A stretch of 58,466 bases of DNA from Fomitopsis serialis (taxonomy: Eukaryota > Basidiomycota > Agaricomycetes > Polyporales > Fomitopsidaceae). A model generated the notes under the pieces. It had not been told where the DNA came from. It searched no databases and worked only from the letters and a program-made list of their open reading frames with translations. The DNA is taken from NCBI RefSeq assembly GCF_022376445.1, contig NW_025955204.1:1-58466 (forward strand). The letters run 5' to 3'. Position numbers and translations under genes: made by a program. Positions 33,411-44,604 of this stretch are shown piece after piece. Positions within the stretch are counted from its first letter, which is position 1, and every line of letters begins with the position of its first letter.

Positions 33411-34020
33411 GTTGCAGTGTGGCATGAGTTAGACAGCCACGTAGTGCCAGGGCCACAACTCGTTACATAAGTCATTGAGTGTTACATTCACTAATAATAG
33501 ATCATTGTTGATTCGCCCAACTTGCCTATTAAGGCAGCTTACCTACTCTTTTGGGGCATTCGCCGTTTGGTCGTATCAGTTTCAAGTATACTGGCGGAGC
33601 CGACGTTGGATTATGATCGGCACAGGTAACGCGCAGTACGACTGGAAGCACGTAGCAGCAGTGACCTTGACCTTGCCTTGACCAACCTGAAGTGAGCAAA
33701 ATTAGATACTTAACTCAAAGTGGGTACACTCCCAAAGCGCATGCGACTAAAACAGTGGCTCAGGCCGCTCAGCCACTTGCGACATTGGCGTCGGGCTCGC
33801 GAGATGCGTCGCGTATGTACTGAAAGGAGAGCATTGCGTCACCCCTGCGGTCACCATCGGGTAGCGGCGGCGGATCACTGCTCTCAAATTCTGAATAAGG
33901 GAAGGCTCGCACCATATGCAGTCATCTTCGTTCGCTTGGTGTCAATTTGGTGACGACCGACTGACGTCGACCGATGCACGCCGCTGGGCATCGTGACGGG
34001 TGCCCACCTGCCTGCGTGAT
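33411..34020. other. Intergenic between tRNA and the 34.1-kb gene
   Basis: About 600 bp show no recognised gene. The short frames 33720-33953 (plus) and 33884-34309 (minus) have no family signature and overlap the promoter and the next gene. Confidence 0.35.
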
Positions 34021-34031
34021 GCATATAAGTC
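34021..34031 (+). promoter_or_regulatory. TATA box of the small hydrophilic protein gene
   Basis: GCATATAAGT lies about 100 nt before the ATG at 34128 and is followed by a CT-rich stretch before the start. It is the clearest TATA element in the window and suggests regulated or strong expression. Confidence 0.55.
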
Positions 34032-34127
34032 CCGCCACGGCCTTGAAATTTCCCCACCTTTTCTATCCTGACCACGACATCGCGAACGCCCTCGCCCTCG
34101 AGCTCAACATCGCACACAGCAGACACC

Positions 34128-34594
34128 ATGGCATCCGCAAAGGGCCCGTACAACCTTCCGCCCGGTGAGCGCGGCGTCGACAACCTCACGTACAACCCCA
34201 TGGCAGACGCCAGCCCCGATAACGCCGCGTACGAGGGCACCAATGACGATTTCCATTCCGTCGGCGCCCGCGGTGCGGACAACCAGCCCTCCTTCCGCGA
34301 CGCCGGCAAGGAAGACCTCGAGACCGAAAGGTCCGATGCGACGGGTAGAATTCCTCGCAGTGCGTATGCGGGTTGCTAGATTTTCGTCGGGACTGATGAT
34401 GATGCTTTCTACTAGGCGAAGTCAACGAGCTGTTGGATTCCGCCACTAGCGACGAGCGCAACGCCCAGGGACGCACGCGCGGTAATAAGGTCGACGCATT
34501 CAGGCAGGAGAGAGACCTCGACAGGGCATTCGACGAGAGCGGCGTCGCTGACGCTGATCAGGACATCGAGGTCGGCGCGGCTACTGGACGCTGA
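34128..34594 (+). CDS. Small hydrophilic protein of unknown function
   Basis: Two exons, 34128-34359 and about 34416-34594, are joined through a GTGCGT...CTAG intron. The product (about 135 residues) starts MASAKGPYNLPPGERGVDN, continues with NPMADASPDNAAYEGTNDD and ends FDESGVADADQDIEVGAATG-R. It is rich in Asp, Glu, Arg, Gly and Ala, has no hydrophobic segment and looks disordered. Such small charged proteins are often stress-induced in fungi, which the TATA box would fit, but no family is recognised and a role is not claimed. Confidence 0.65.
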
Positions 34595-35123
34595 GTGCGC
34601 CCAGGTCCAAGCAAGCAATGTCCGGCAATAAGTTCAAAGGGATTGTACATTAGAGCCGCACCTGTACTCGTTGTGATATTAGCATCCTTGGGCGTTTCCC
34701 TCTGGACATGTTCCTGTGATATGACGAGTATTGGAAGCCCGTGCTGTCGTCTCGAAGTCGATGAATTCAACGGACACCGTGGCGAGGCAGGTGCGGTGCA
34801 CTCAATGCCGCTGACGTCGGTGATTGTGGTCCAGCATTTCGATTCTAGCATAGATACTTCGGTCGTTCGAAGGAGAGAAACGAGCAAAGCAGCCGGCTGA
34901 AAGGACGTCGCCACAGTGCAGGCGATATGGATGACAATGTTGGTGCCGAGGAGGAGGCTGCATAGTGGAAGTTGGTGGCGCACATCTCAGCCACCGATCT
35001 CATCTCATTTGGCCCGCGCCACCGGAGCGCACGAAGGCAACACCCACCTTGCACCGCGCCGCCACGAGCCCCTGTTCTCCCCACACGTCCTCGCTCCTGG
35101 CACGCGCGCACCCCCACACCCCG
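34595..35123. other. Upstream region of the sirtuin gene
   Basis: No gene is recognised. Short antisense frames (for example 34845-35294, minus) are GC-rich Arg/Gly products overlapping the sirtuin start. Confidence 0.35.
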
Positions 35124-37795
35124 ATGACGGTCTTCCTCCCGCTGGAGGCGTCGTCGCCCGTTCCGCAGGCCCCCGCCTTCCTCGTGCCCACGCCCCAGCC
35201 AGCCGCACACCTCGGGAAGGTCATCAAGGCGATCATGAAGGCGCGGCGCATCGCCGTCGTCTGCGGTGCGTAAAGCGGGCGCGAGTGCTCGCACGGTCGT
35301 TGCTGATGCGTGCCTCGCGTGTAGGGGCCGGCATCTCCGTGCAAGCTGGCATACCTGACTTTCGGTCGTCTGACGGCCTCTTTCAAACTCTGAAGAAAGA
35401 CAACCCGACGCTGAGCTCGGGAAGAGACTTGTTTGATGCGTCCGTGTTTAACGTGAGTGCCGCGAATGCCCAACGCCCCTATTCATGTTGTCTCGGGGGC
35501 CGGGATTCTTCGTTCCGATCGAGGACTTGTGCGGTCGTCTTGCCAGCGCGAGGTGGTGACCCCAAGTCACTGTGGCGCGATGACCAGTGAGCTTGCGAGT
35601 GAATGCTCTGCGACACGCCTTTGCCTCGGACGCTTCAAGGCCGTGCGACGCAATCTGGATGGCGCACTCCCCGTGCGCGAGGTTCAGCGTTCCTACCACG
35701 GCAGGTATCATCTGCCCTACTGTGTAGCCATCTTCCATTGCCCGTGCTCTGTGGGACCACCAACCGAACGCAGGGGAAAGCAGAGGGCCGAACTTCTTTG
35801 TGGCCAAGCACTCCACCACGGGGAGGCTGCAGCGAGCCAAGCCGTGAAATTGCGGCAGGACACTGCTCATTGCAATGATGGATCCTACTCGGAAGTGAGC
35901 TACCATCGCTCCTGTGCTTCGCCAGACGTGTTCAGAGGGGGGCAACTAGTTGTGCTCCAGCTTCGCGAACCTTTCTGCGCCGGGTCTGCCAGTGATATGT
36001 CTGACTGTGTATTCTGTTTGAGCCAGCGTGCAGTTCGGTCGCGATACAGTCTGCTCATTGGTGCAGATATCATTGCGCCGGTACGATGATTTTCCGCCGC
36101 TCGCTCTCTGTGTGCTTCCTGGCTTGCACCAGGGTCATCCGACTGCACGAGGTGAGCCGTGTACGTAAGGTCTGATTCCGTTCCCTTCTCACAAGTGGCT
36201 ATTCTGGTCGACGGACATGTGCTGACGAGTTTCCAACAGGCTGAGGGCACGACGTCCATGTTCTGTCAGATGATCGCGCAGCTGGCAGAGCTCTCCGAGG
36301 TCGCGCTCCCGACCGCGTTCCACCACCTACTGCGCGCTCTCGACGAGCGTCGCCGGCTCCTGCGCGTATACACCCAGAACATCGACGCACTCGAGCAGAA
36401 GTGCGGGCTCACCTTTGGCGTGCCAGAGTCCGATGCGAAGCGGAACAAACCGCGGCTATGCAAACCCAAGACAGACGCGGCGAGCGAGGCAGGCCCCTCG
36501 AGTGTCGTGGAGCGGGGGCAGAACCGGTTGCCGACGCCGCCGATGGAGACGCCGCGGTGCATCCCGCTGCACGGGACGCTGCAGCAGATGCACTGCCAGA
36601 TCTGCACGCACTCGTTCCCGCTGCGGGAGCACCTGCCGGCGCTGACGGAGGGTAGGCCACCGTACTGCCCGGAATGCGCGGCGCTGGAGGAGACGCGGCA
36701 GCTGGTCGGGAAGCGGTCGCGCGGGGTGGGGAAGCTGCGGCCGAGCGTGGTGCTGTACAACGAGATGCACAAGGACGGCGAGGAGGTGGGCGACGTCGTG
36801 CGGCGCGACCTGATCGGGAGCTCGAAGGGGAAGGGTAGGGCGGGCGCAGACCTGCTGCTCGTCGTTGGGACGAGTTTGAGAGTACCGGGGACGAAGCGGA
36901 TCGTGAGGGAGTTTTCGAAGGCCGTGCATGCGCGAGACACCGCAGCGAACGAGTCCACGTCGGCCATGGGCCTTGCCACACCGACCCCGTCGCCCCGCCG
37001 GTCACCGGCTGATGAGGAGGAGCCACCGATACGCGCAGTATACCTGAACCTCGACTTTCCGGTGCCGACACGTGAGTGGGAGGGCGTATTCGACGTGTGG
37101 ATCCGCGGCGATGCTCAGGAACTTGCTCGGCTCGTGCTGGAGGAGATGGACCGAGAGGTGCGCGCGAAGGAGGAGGCGGCCGAGCGAAAGCGGAGGAGGG
37201 AGGAGGCGGCCCTCGCAGCGAAGGTCGAGGCACATATGAACGTCAATCCAGATTCACGAGCGGGTGGCGGGACCGGGAAGAAGCGCAAGGCGTCGTCATC
37301 GGCGGGTGAGGGGTCTGCGAAGAAACAGAAAGTGACGCCGCCTACACCGGTGTCGATGAAGAAGCCTGCTGGCAAGGCGAAGAAACCGAAGAGTGTTGGT
37401 GGGGGCGTTTTACCCGTCCCCATGGAAGAGAAGCGGCAGTCGTCGAAGCCTACGAGCGGGTTGAAGATACGGATTCCGCCCCGACCCATCGTGCTCATCA
37501 CAACCCCCGTCCCGAAGCCCAAGAAGCCTGCACTGGCTACTCCTACGCCCACTCCGCCTTCGTCGCCACTGACTCCTATTCCTTCGTCTGTGCACCGTCA
37601 TAGGAGTACGTTATCCCCCTTTCGCCCATCCTCAGCCCGACTCCCAAGCCGCGTTTAACGCATGCATACGATGACTACGACTGGGACGAACGAGGTGATT
37701 TGACCGAGTTATCGGACAATGATTCGAGTGGCGACGAGTGTGCGGAGTCGTACCTTCCTAGTTTTCATCGCAGTCGGCGCGGACCTGGAGGATAG
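35124..37795 (+). CDS. NAD-dependent histone deacetylase, HST3/HST4-type sirtuin
   Basis: The start at 35124 gives MTVFLPLEASSPVPQAP. The NAD-binding core is GAGISVQAGIPDFRSSDGLF, followed by SGRDLFDASVFN. After a long intron come MFCQMIAQLAELS, YTQNIDALEQKCGL with the NID motif, the catalytic His in PLHGTLQQMHC, a zinc site CQIC...CPEC, and VVGTSLRVPG. This order and spacing match the HST3/HST4 class, which removes acetyl groups from histone H3 Lys56 in the nucleus. The long C-terminal tail is Lys/Pro-rich with nuclear-localisation-like KKRKASSSAGEGSAKKQK. The uncorrected frame stops at 37656. If GG at 37603-37604 were GGG, an acidic tail (YDDYDWDERGDLTELSDND) would follow to a stop at 37793. 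Confidence 0.88.
35453..36239 (+). other. Anomalously long (787-bp) intron in the sirtuin gene
   Basis: The flanks DLFDASVFN and AEGTTSMFCQ are contiguous in the family, so the 787 bases between the GTGAGT donor and CAACAG acceptor are one intron, more than ten times the local norm. A 165-codon antisense open frame (35448-35945) resembles nothing. An inserted sequence is possible, but I found no terminal repeats. Confidence 0.5.
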
Positions 37796-38191
37796 TCTAC
37801 AGGACCGAACACTAGCCGCCAGCCTTCGGACTGTCTGTAAGTTAATAATAAGTCCTATTATAGTCTGTAGATCATTCTTACTCTACTATCCTCACAATGT
37901 GAATAAAGCCTGCTTTAGCTGGCTTCCTCTCCTGAACTGAAGACCTCATGAATGACATTACGATTTTGAAGTGAGCGGTACTTCGACTCTCAGGAGCTCA
38001 TTATTGCATATCGAGCAGCCACCGAGGGCGCTTGGCCGAAGCAGCAATGATCGCACTTGCCGAAACAGGAAGCGCATCGGGGTCGGTGGCACAAGATTCG
38101 AACGTCTTATGAACAAGGCGCACACTGCTTGGTCCTCATCCACCTTCTCCTCTACTCCCTCTCCCGTCTCTCGCAGCGAGAACCGCAAATC
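37796..38191. other. Intergenic between sirtuin and RAE1 genes
   Basis: The 395 bp include the 3' flank of the sirtuin gene (AT-rich 37840-37930) and the promoter of RAE1. No gene is recognised. Confidence 0.35.
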
Positions 38192-39715
38192 ATGTCTTTC
38201 TTTGGCGCGCCTAGCTCGTCGACCGCCGCCGCCGCGACGGGTGGCGAGAAGGACATCGAAGTCGCCGACCCGCCCACGGACTCGATCTCTTGCCTTTCTT
38301 TCTCCAGCCAGGCTGATTACCTCGCGGTTGGAAGCTGGAACAATGAGGTTAGTTGTCTCGCCACTGGCATTGATGTCTGCGCGCGCTGAACGCGTACCGC
38401 GCTCGTGATGCTAGGTTCGGATATACGAAGTCGGTCCGAGTGGACAAACGCAGGGTAAAGCTATGTACACGCATCAAGGGCCCGTGCTGAGTGTCTGCTG
38501 GAACAAGGTGCGCTGTTGCTGTTGTGGCACCCTTTGTGCACCATCGTGACGTGAGCTCGGCATCCTAGGATGGCACCAAAATTCTCTCGGGGGGCGCAGA
38601 CAATGCAGGGCGCATGTTCGACGTTACGACGGGCCAGTCATCCCAAGTGGCGCAACACGACGCGCCCGTCAAGTGTGTACGCTGGATCGAGTCGCCACAA
38701 GGTGGCGTCCTCGTCACTGGCAGTTGGGATAAGACGGTGAAGGTGAGTACTGAGTCCCGTTTAAGTTCCTGCGTCTCATGCCGAGCATATGCAGTACTGG
38801 GACCTTCGGACCCAGAACCCTGTCACCACAGTGCAGCTAGCTGAGAGATGCTACACGCTTGATGTCTCTTACCCCCTCATGGTCGTCGGCACGGCGGAGC
38901 GCCACATCCAAATCTTCAACCTCACGAACCCGACAACACCGTTTAAGGTTCGGTTGTGTGTGTAACTGTTCCGCTCGGGTAGCGCTGACGCTCTGGTCAT
39001 AGACTATGCTCTCGCCACTGAAGTGGCAAACCAGGGTGGTATCATGCTTCCCGGCGGCCAACGGATTTGCTGTTGGTAGTGTAGAGGGCCGTGTGGCGAT
39101 CCAGTGCGTATACCTTTCCATGCAGCTTATACACCTCTAAGCTCACCCATTCCGCGCGGGTAGATATGTCGAAGACAAAGACGCCTCGTATGTCGGCTAT
39201 CAAACCTCGGTCGCGTTCCCTTGCTTACTCTGGCGTCCTTATCAGGAACAACTTCTCGTTCAAATGTCATCGCAAGGACGCAAACCCAGCAAACAAGGAC
39301 CAGTCGCTTGTCTATGCTGTGAACGACATCACCTTCCATCCTGTCCACGGAACGTTCTCTACATGCGGTGCGTCCCGAGCATTTTCAATATCCCTTCGGA
39401 GCTGGCATACTCATCACCCTTGCAGGATCTGACGGCACAATCAACTTCTGGGACAAGGATGCGCGAACTCGTCTCAAGAGTAGGCTTTAACTTTTGTTCT
39501 CTGAATACGATCTAATATGACCCCCCTTAGCCTTCGACCCTGCTCCGGGCCCGGTGCCTGCGACTGGCTTTAACCGGACGGGCTCTATATTCGCCTATGC
39601 GGTTTCGTACGACTGGTCGAAGGGACACTCCGGTATGACGCAGGGACATCCGAACAAGATCATGCTGCACGCATGTAAAGACGACGAGGTGAAGAGAAAG
39701 CCCACGAAGCGGTAG
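38192..39715 (+). CDS. RAE1: mRNA export factor RAE1/GLE2 (WD40)
   Basis: The start at 38192 gives MSFFGAPSSSTAAAATGG, and about nine short exons follow to a TAG at 39713. Beta-propeller blades are visible as SISCLSFSSQADYLAVGSWN, YTHQGPVLSVCWNKDGTK, ILSGGADNAGRMFDV and VLVTGSWDKTVKYWDLRTQN. Further blades read VVGTAERHIQIFNL, NDITFHPVHGTFSTCGSDGT and INFWDKDARTRLKTF. The C-terminus (YDWSKGHSGM..HPNKIMLHAC, ending in a Lys-rich tail) is characteristic of Rae1/Gle2. It binds the GLEBS motif of Nup98-type nucleoporins and mRNP at the nuclear pore. There is a tiny exon encoding YVEDKDAS. No defects were seen. Confidence 0.93.
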
Positions 39716-40101
39716 AACGATAGGGGCGTCGGTGATGGGCGGAGGAAGGCAATCAGTGATACGCACATTAGCGTCATCCATCGTGTTCTCGTATGTAGTA
39801 TTTGACGTCTGCAATTGCATCTTTCTTGCTTCTCCGGATGTACTGTCTGTTGTCTGTATGAGACGTATCGTAGGCCGGAGCAGTGGTATAACAGCGTATA
39901 TAAACGTGCATGCGGAGTAAAGTAAAAGGGGCGTCATTTGGTCATGGTGCGGTCTCGGCACAGCACTGTCATTAACTTGTCTTCTTGACCATTACATCGA
40001 ATCTAAATCCCTATCCCTCCCGCCAACCAGTAGTAGGCACGTCAACTAAGTAGCAATAGATACAGCAAACACACAACAAGCACACAACTCTCGCTCTCAG
40101 C
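39716..40101. other. Convergent 3' region of RAE1 and ERG3
   Basis: The two genes converge, and the 386 bp between their stops hold their 3' untranslated regions. An open frame on the minus strand (39527-39961) is antisense to RAE1 exons and not a gene. Confidence 0.4.
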
Positions 40102-41180
40102 TCACTGCTGCTTGCCCAGGGCCTGCTTCTCCTGCTTGGCCAAGTGCGCCTGCACCTCCTTCATCGGGTCGAGCTCGCTCACGGGCTGCCTGTACGAGTC
40201 GCCCATGCGGTCCGCCCACGTGAAGTACTGACCGTAGTTGACGGTGAAGTAGAGGTGGTGGAGCGTATGGTGGGCGGGCCCGTTGATGATGGTCTCGAGC
40301 GGGTGCCCGGTGATCATGTCGGAGTCGTGGATGAGGATGGACCACATGTTGACGAAGACGAAGAGGCTGAGGTAGAGGAGGCGGTGGAGCGGGAAGAGGT
40401 AGATGAAGGCGTGGTACGGGATGGACTGGAGGTAGCCGTCGAGCGGGTGGAATGCGTGCGAGGCGAAGGGCGTCGGCACGATCCACTTGTGGTGCGGCTT
40501 GTGCAGCCATTTGTACCACAGGCGGTGGTGCTCCCACCGGTGGATCCAGTAGATGCCGAAGTCGGTGAAGACGAGGAACCTGCGAGACCGTCAGCGCCGC
40601 GCAGGAATAGGGGTTCTGCGAGGACGTACCACAGGGTGGAGAACGCGAGGTAGCCCCAGCCGTATTCATCCACGTTGTCATACAACTTCGAGTGGCCCCT
40701 GACCTCCGCTATGAACCACGGAAGAGTGAGGAGCGTCATGCCAGGGAACGCCTTCAGGCTGTGCTGAATCTCGAGCTTGACCTGGTTCTTCAGGAAGCGC
40801 GGGTGCTTCATCATCTCATGATTGAAGATGTACCTGTACGACAGCCACGCGAAACTGAAGTAGAGGAAGTGGATTCCGAGCAGGGTGAGCACGAAGAGGG
40901 AGGTGAACTGGCGGAGGATGTAGTCGCGTGGCCATGCAGACGCGAGAGAAGGCGCGATCGGTGCGAGCTCGTGAGCGGAGGGTAGTGGTGGATGGGGAAT
41001 GTAGGATAGAAGCTGGGACCACTTGCCCGGTTGCGAGGTAATGACAGGCAGTGATGAGCCGTTCAGCGATGCCTGGAGGAACGCCGCACTGGGTGATGAG
41101 GCAAAGGCGGATGCAGGTAGCACGGCTGCCCAGAACTTGTCGAGGGCATAGTCGTCACAGATGCTGAGCACGAGATCCAT
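40102..41180 (-). CDS. ERG3: Sterol C5(6)-desaturase
   Basis: Two exons on the minus strand run from 41180 (MDLVLSICDDYALDKFWAA) to a TGA at 40102, with an intron at about 40577-40629. The protein has several membrane helices (LFVLTLLGIHFLYFSFAWLS, ALYLAFSTLW-type) and the three histidine clusters of the fatty acid hydroxylase superfamily: HRWEHH, HKPHHKW and HTLHHLYF. The segment DFGIYWIHRWEHHRLWYKWL is diagnostic of ERG3. It introduces the C5 double bond in ergosterol synthesis in the endoplasmic reticulum, using di-iron. Residue count (about 340) and the C-terminal FTWADRMGDSYR also fit. No defects were seen. Confidence 0.94.
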
Positions 41181-41488
41181 GGCTGCGCGTCGCTTTTGGG
41201 TGGTATATGGCGGGGACGGCGACAGGGACGACGAGGACGGCGACGTAGAAACGGCGGCGACCCGTCCAAGTCTTTTATGCGGCGATTGGCAGGAAATGTC
41301 AGACCACTTTCTCCTCCACTCACGCACGTGAGAGGCGCTTACTCAGGCGCCGGCCGATGTCGGTGCATCCGCAGGCGTCAAAGCCACCGTCTCCAGCTCG
41401 CCTCGCCCAGCCTCCTCTTTACCTAGGCTCCCGGCAGGCCATTTCATGGGGAGTTTCCGCAGTCGTCGTACGACGCAGTGTCCTGTAG
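41181..41488. promoter_or_regulatory. Upstream region of ERG3
   Basis: About 300 bp precede the ERG3 start and should hold its promoter. No clear sterol-response motif was identified by eye, and no gene is recognised. Confidence 0.3.
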
Positions 41489-42909
41489 CTACGAAGAGGT
41501 CAGGCATAGCAGACTACCTATGAGGCGTCGGTGCGCACAAACCTTCTGCACTTCCCCTACTCGCCCTTCCGAAACGTGCTCACTGTTTGTCGGCTTCGTC
41601 AGCGTGCGCCACTGGTCACTCGTCTGGCATTTCTTGTTGAATGCAACCGTGGTCAGTCGGTAGCCAATGAGCAGTCGACGCCGTGCGGACCTTTTCCCAA
41701 AGAATGTCCAACCAACGTCTGCATTCGCATCCAGATATAAACCATTCACAGGCTCCATTGTGGACATGCTATCATATGCATCGCATCGTGGAATGGTGGC
41801 AAGACTGTATCTGAAATGGCTGGGCCCGGTGCACACGCTGGTCTCCTTTACAGCCTTTTCGTGCCACTCTCCAACGACCATGTACGTGCTCGTACCGGCT
41901 GCCGAGGGGTCAGCGTGAACACCTCATCTCACTCACCTTTGCCGATGTCAAGAAATATGATAGTCGAGGACATGCCTTAAGAGCGGCGCTCCGCGGCCGC
42001 ATATGCATGGGAATTGACCGGGACCTACCAAGGACGGCGCGCGTAACAAAGGCCCCCAGCGCTGCCCACGGAAGTACAAGTCCGGTGCCACCGGAACAGC
42101 GTTGGAACAGAGTAATGATGCTTTTTCGTGTTCTGTAGCCCGGTAAACGCGACGAGTCGAAGCAGCTTCAGGCAGATAAACCACTGCAGGCGCCACAAGC
42201 GATTGTTTCTACTCACTTAGAGAAGCTTGAGCGATTGGGTGCCGCGCGTATCACCAGAGCGTCGTAATTAATGCAATGCTTTCTGCCAGTTGAGGGGTAC
42301 GTTGTGCTGCTTCCTCTGTTGACTGCGACGGTCGACAACGCTAAGCATGAGTGGTTCCAGGTTCATGGTGGTGACCAGCGATCCTGCATAGGATAGGCGC
42401 CTTGGCGTTGTTTCGCGACCGACGTCGTCGTCGTGAGACTCCAGCGAGACTCCAGAAGACCGTCTGTACAGAGACCGCAGCGTGAAACGGTTCTTGAGGC
42501 TCGTACATTGGTGGTACATCGCCAACAATAATTCCAGGTGTGTCGAGTCAATGACAGGAAACCAAGGTTGCATGCAGCGAATGTAAGTTGCAGTCCGCTC
42601 GAAAACAGTAGCAGCCTGATTTCACACCCCACTCGCAGGTGCATTGTTACGATTGTACGTATTGGGAGTATCTGTCTGGTACTATTCTCGGCCCAAAATT
42701 GACCTCAACTTGATGTGCGACCTGACCTCACCGGTAATGGGGTTCCAGCTAGTAGATGCCCAGTGACATACCGATGACGAGACAACAGCAGAGGGAAGTG
42801 CACAGCAAGATTTCCCGAAGGTCACTGATAGGCGCCGGCGCCGGCGCCGGTCGTGTACCTTGCGACTAAGGAATGTCTTCCCGTGCTCGCTGTATTCCAA
42901 GGCGCTCAT
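41489..42909 (-). CDS. Possible multi-exon gene, product unknown
   Basis: A minus-strand chain can be drawn. A first exon from 42909 (MSALEYSEHGKTFLSRK) is followed by a GTACAC donor and a segment reading DLREILLCTSLCCCLVIGMS, which would be a membrane helix. Further open blocks are at about 42620-42270 (CMQPWFPVIDSTHLELLLAM) and at 41970-41490. The latter reads MSSTIIFLDIG, then TYMVVGEWHEKAVKETSVCT and a long tail to 41489. Frames do not join cleanly everywhere and I recognise no family. A type II membrane protein is one guess. It could equally be a decayed gene or chance frames. Confidence 0.3.
42832..42851. repeat. GGCGCC palindromic repeat
   Basis: Three tandem, self-complementary GGCGCC units (period 6) fall within a presumed intron of the uncertain gene. 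Such repeats can fold on both strands. Confidence 0.6.
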
Positions 42910-43462
42910 GACGAGTACCGTAACCTACTACAGGAGGACGAACAGTTGGAGAGGAGGAGGCAAGACAAAAAATGCATGGGCAAATGTTCGTGGTGTACAA
43001 CACATAGAGTAGAGTAGTAGCTATGACAAATTATGTATGGAGAACATCAGGTGCGCGAGAAGTGAGAGTAGTCAATCATCAAAAGGTGGAGGAATGCATC
43101 GAGAGGGAGAAGAGGGAATACGGCAGCCTGCACCGGAGCATACACTCAAGTTCGTGTCTTGTGTACATCGCCGGATTGATGGAGGATGGCAGCGAAAGTG
43201 ACATGAAAGACGGACTGAGATGGGCCTCGGATACGCATACACTAACGAGCTCACCTTCTATTCCATTGTCAAGCACAATCTACATGCCCTCCGCTCGAAC
43301 CATGAGTGCAGGTCCATTCGCCGTCACTGTCAGGATGAAGAGAGAGCTGCTAGGTGAGGTGTCATTGCACTGAAGATACTGAATATCTGTAGAATAGCGA
43401 GGCACATGTCAGCACTCGAAAATCGGGTTCCCAGAGTATTGATTCGGTGTACCATCAACTCT

Positions 43463-43830
43463 TCAAACAGCAGGGACGTGCACATGCACCGTGCCCTCCT
43501 CCACAAACGCGCCCTTCACTGCCTTCAGCATATCCGCCACCTTCACCCCCGCTCAATAGTCACCAACAGCCTGTGCTCCTTCACCTGTCCATCCTCCATC
43601 TCGTGGTATGGCCCCGATAGGCCTTCAGGGTACACCCAGAACACGAGGCTCTTGAGCGTGCGGTCCTCCGCGTCCAGCCACCTCTCGACGCCGCGGATGT
43701 GCTCCTCGACGCCGCGGAGGTTCGAGCCGGGCCCGCTGGCAACCGTGGTGAGCGTGCCTGTGGCGAGGATGGCGGCGAGAAGCGGCGTGCATGAGGTCCG
43801 ACAGTTGAGCGCGCCGTGTCGTAGGGCCAT
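43463..43830 (-). CDS. Small protein of unknown function
   Basis: The minus-strand frame from 43830 reads MALRHGALNCRTSCTPLLAA, then GPGSNLRGVEEHIRGVERWL and SLVFWVYPEGLSGPYHEMED. It stops early at a run of five C (43546-43550, G in sense). With six, the frame continues VKVADMLKAVKGAFVEEGTV and ends at 43463, giving about 120 residues. The Ala/Leu-rich N-terminus could be a membrane-active or signal segment. No family is recognised. The good continuation after a one-base correction is the main evidence that it is a gene. Confidence 0.5.
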
Positions 43831-43889
43831 GGTCGTGTCTCTTGCTCTACTGGGATAGGGGCCTGCGGCGGTGTTGCAGTGGTTGCGGA

Positions 43890-44604
43890 CATCTGTTCGC
43901 GTAGCGTTCAGCGTTCGTTGTGCATGAAAATAGTGTATTATGTTGCTAATATTAGGCCATCGCGAGAGTCACACTCATGTAAGGTTACTCACTGCTCACG
44001 CAGACCTTATTCCTCTGGTACTAGACCAATGGCTCCCGCGATGGTCTACGCGATGGTCTACGTCTTCATAGGGCAGTAAAGAGCTCATGTACACCTTTTT
44101 TCGTCGACAGTTCGGTATGGGGAGCCTCAGCCTGAGGGCGGTAGCATGGCTAAGCGCTGTCTGTCCGGATTTGGAGGTGGAACAAACAAGGCCAAAAAAA
44201 CCGGAAATTTCCCACGACGAATTCAGACCCCCGAAGAGACCTTGCTAGTCGCAAGGTAATATAGCGGTACATACGCGCTCGCGACGCGGTGCGGGGTCAG
44301 AGCTACCGCAAAGCAGCCCAAGTTTAGCAAAGTCCGTCGCTGGTCCGTCGACTCTATTCAATAGAGCGACCATGTCTCAGCGGAGTAACAATACAACTTA
44401 GGGTACAGTTACGTACCGTTTTCGGAGAATGAAAACAGAATGGGCTACGTCACTATTTGCCTACGAGCGGAGTCAAGCTTCTACGGTGGCGTCACGGTTG
44501 GCTTAACCGCAGCGACGACCGTGCTTGCCAGGTGCTCCGCCAACCTCGACTTCGTGTTCCACAGCAGCGTCGCCGACACCCAAGGGGTGTGAACGACATC
44601 CTCT
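43890..44604. other. Upstream region of the ABC transporter gene
   Basis: About 700 bp hold a small direct repeat (GCGATGGTCTAC twice, 44038-44061) and an A7 run near 44195. The stretch 44220-44350 includes a short inverted repeat CCTTGC/GCAAGG. No gene is recognised. Confidence 0.35.

Noticed and set aside
35448..35945. 165-codon minus-strand frame inside the long sirtuin intron
   Set aside because: It has no recognised domain and no splice continuation, so it is kept only as part of the long-intron observation.
36266..37233. Long antisense open frames (237 and 274 codons) over the sirtuin gene
   Set aside because: They are Pro/Arg/Ser-rich mirror products of a GC-rich coding exon. The sense frame carries all sirtuin motifs.
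40144..40653. 169-codon plus-strand open frame
   Set aside because: It is antisense to ERG3, Val/Glu-rich from codon bias, and the sense strand has the histidine boxes.
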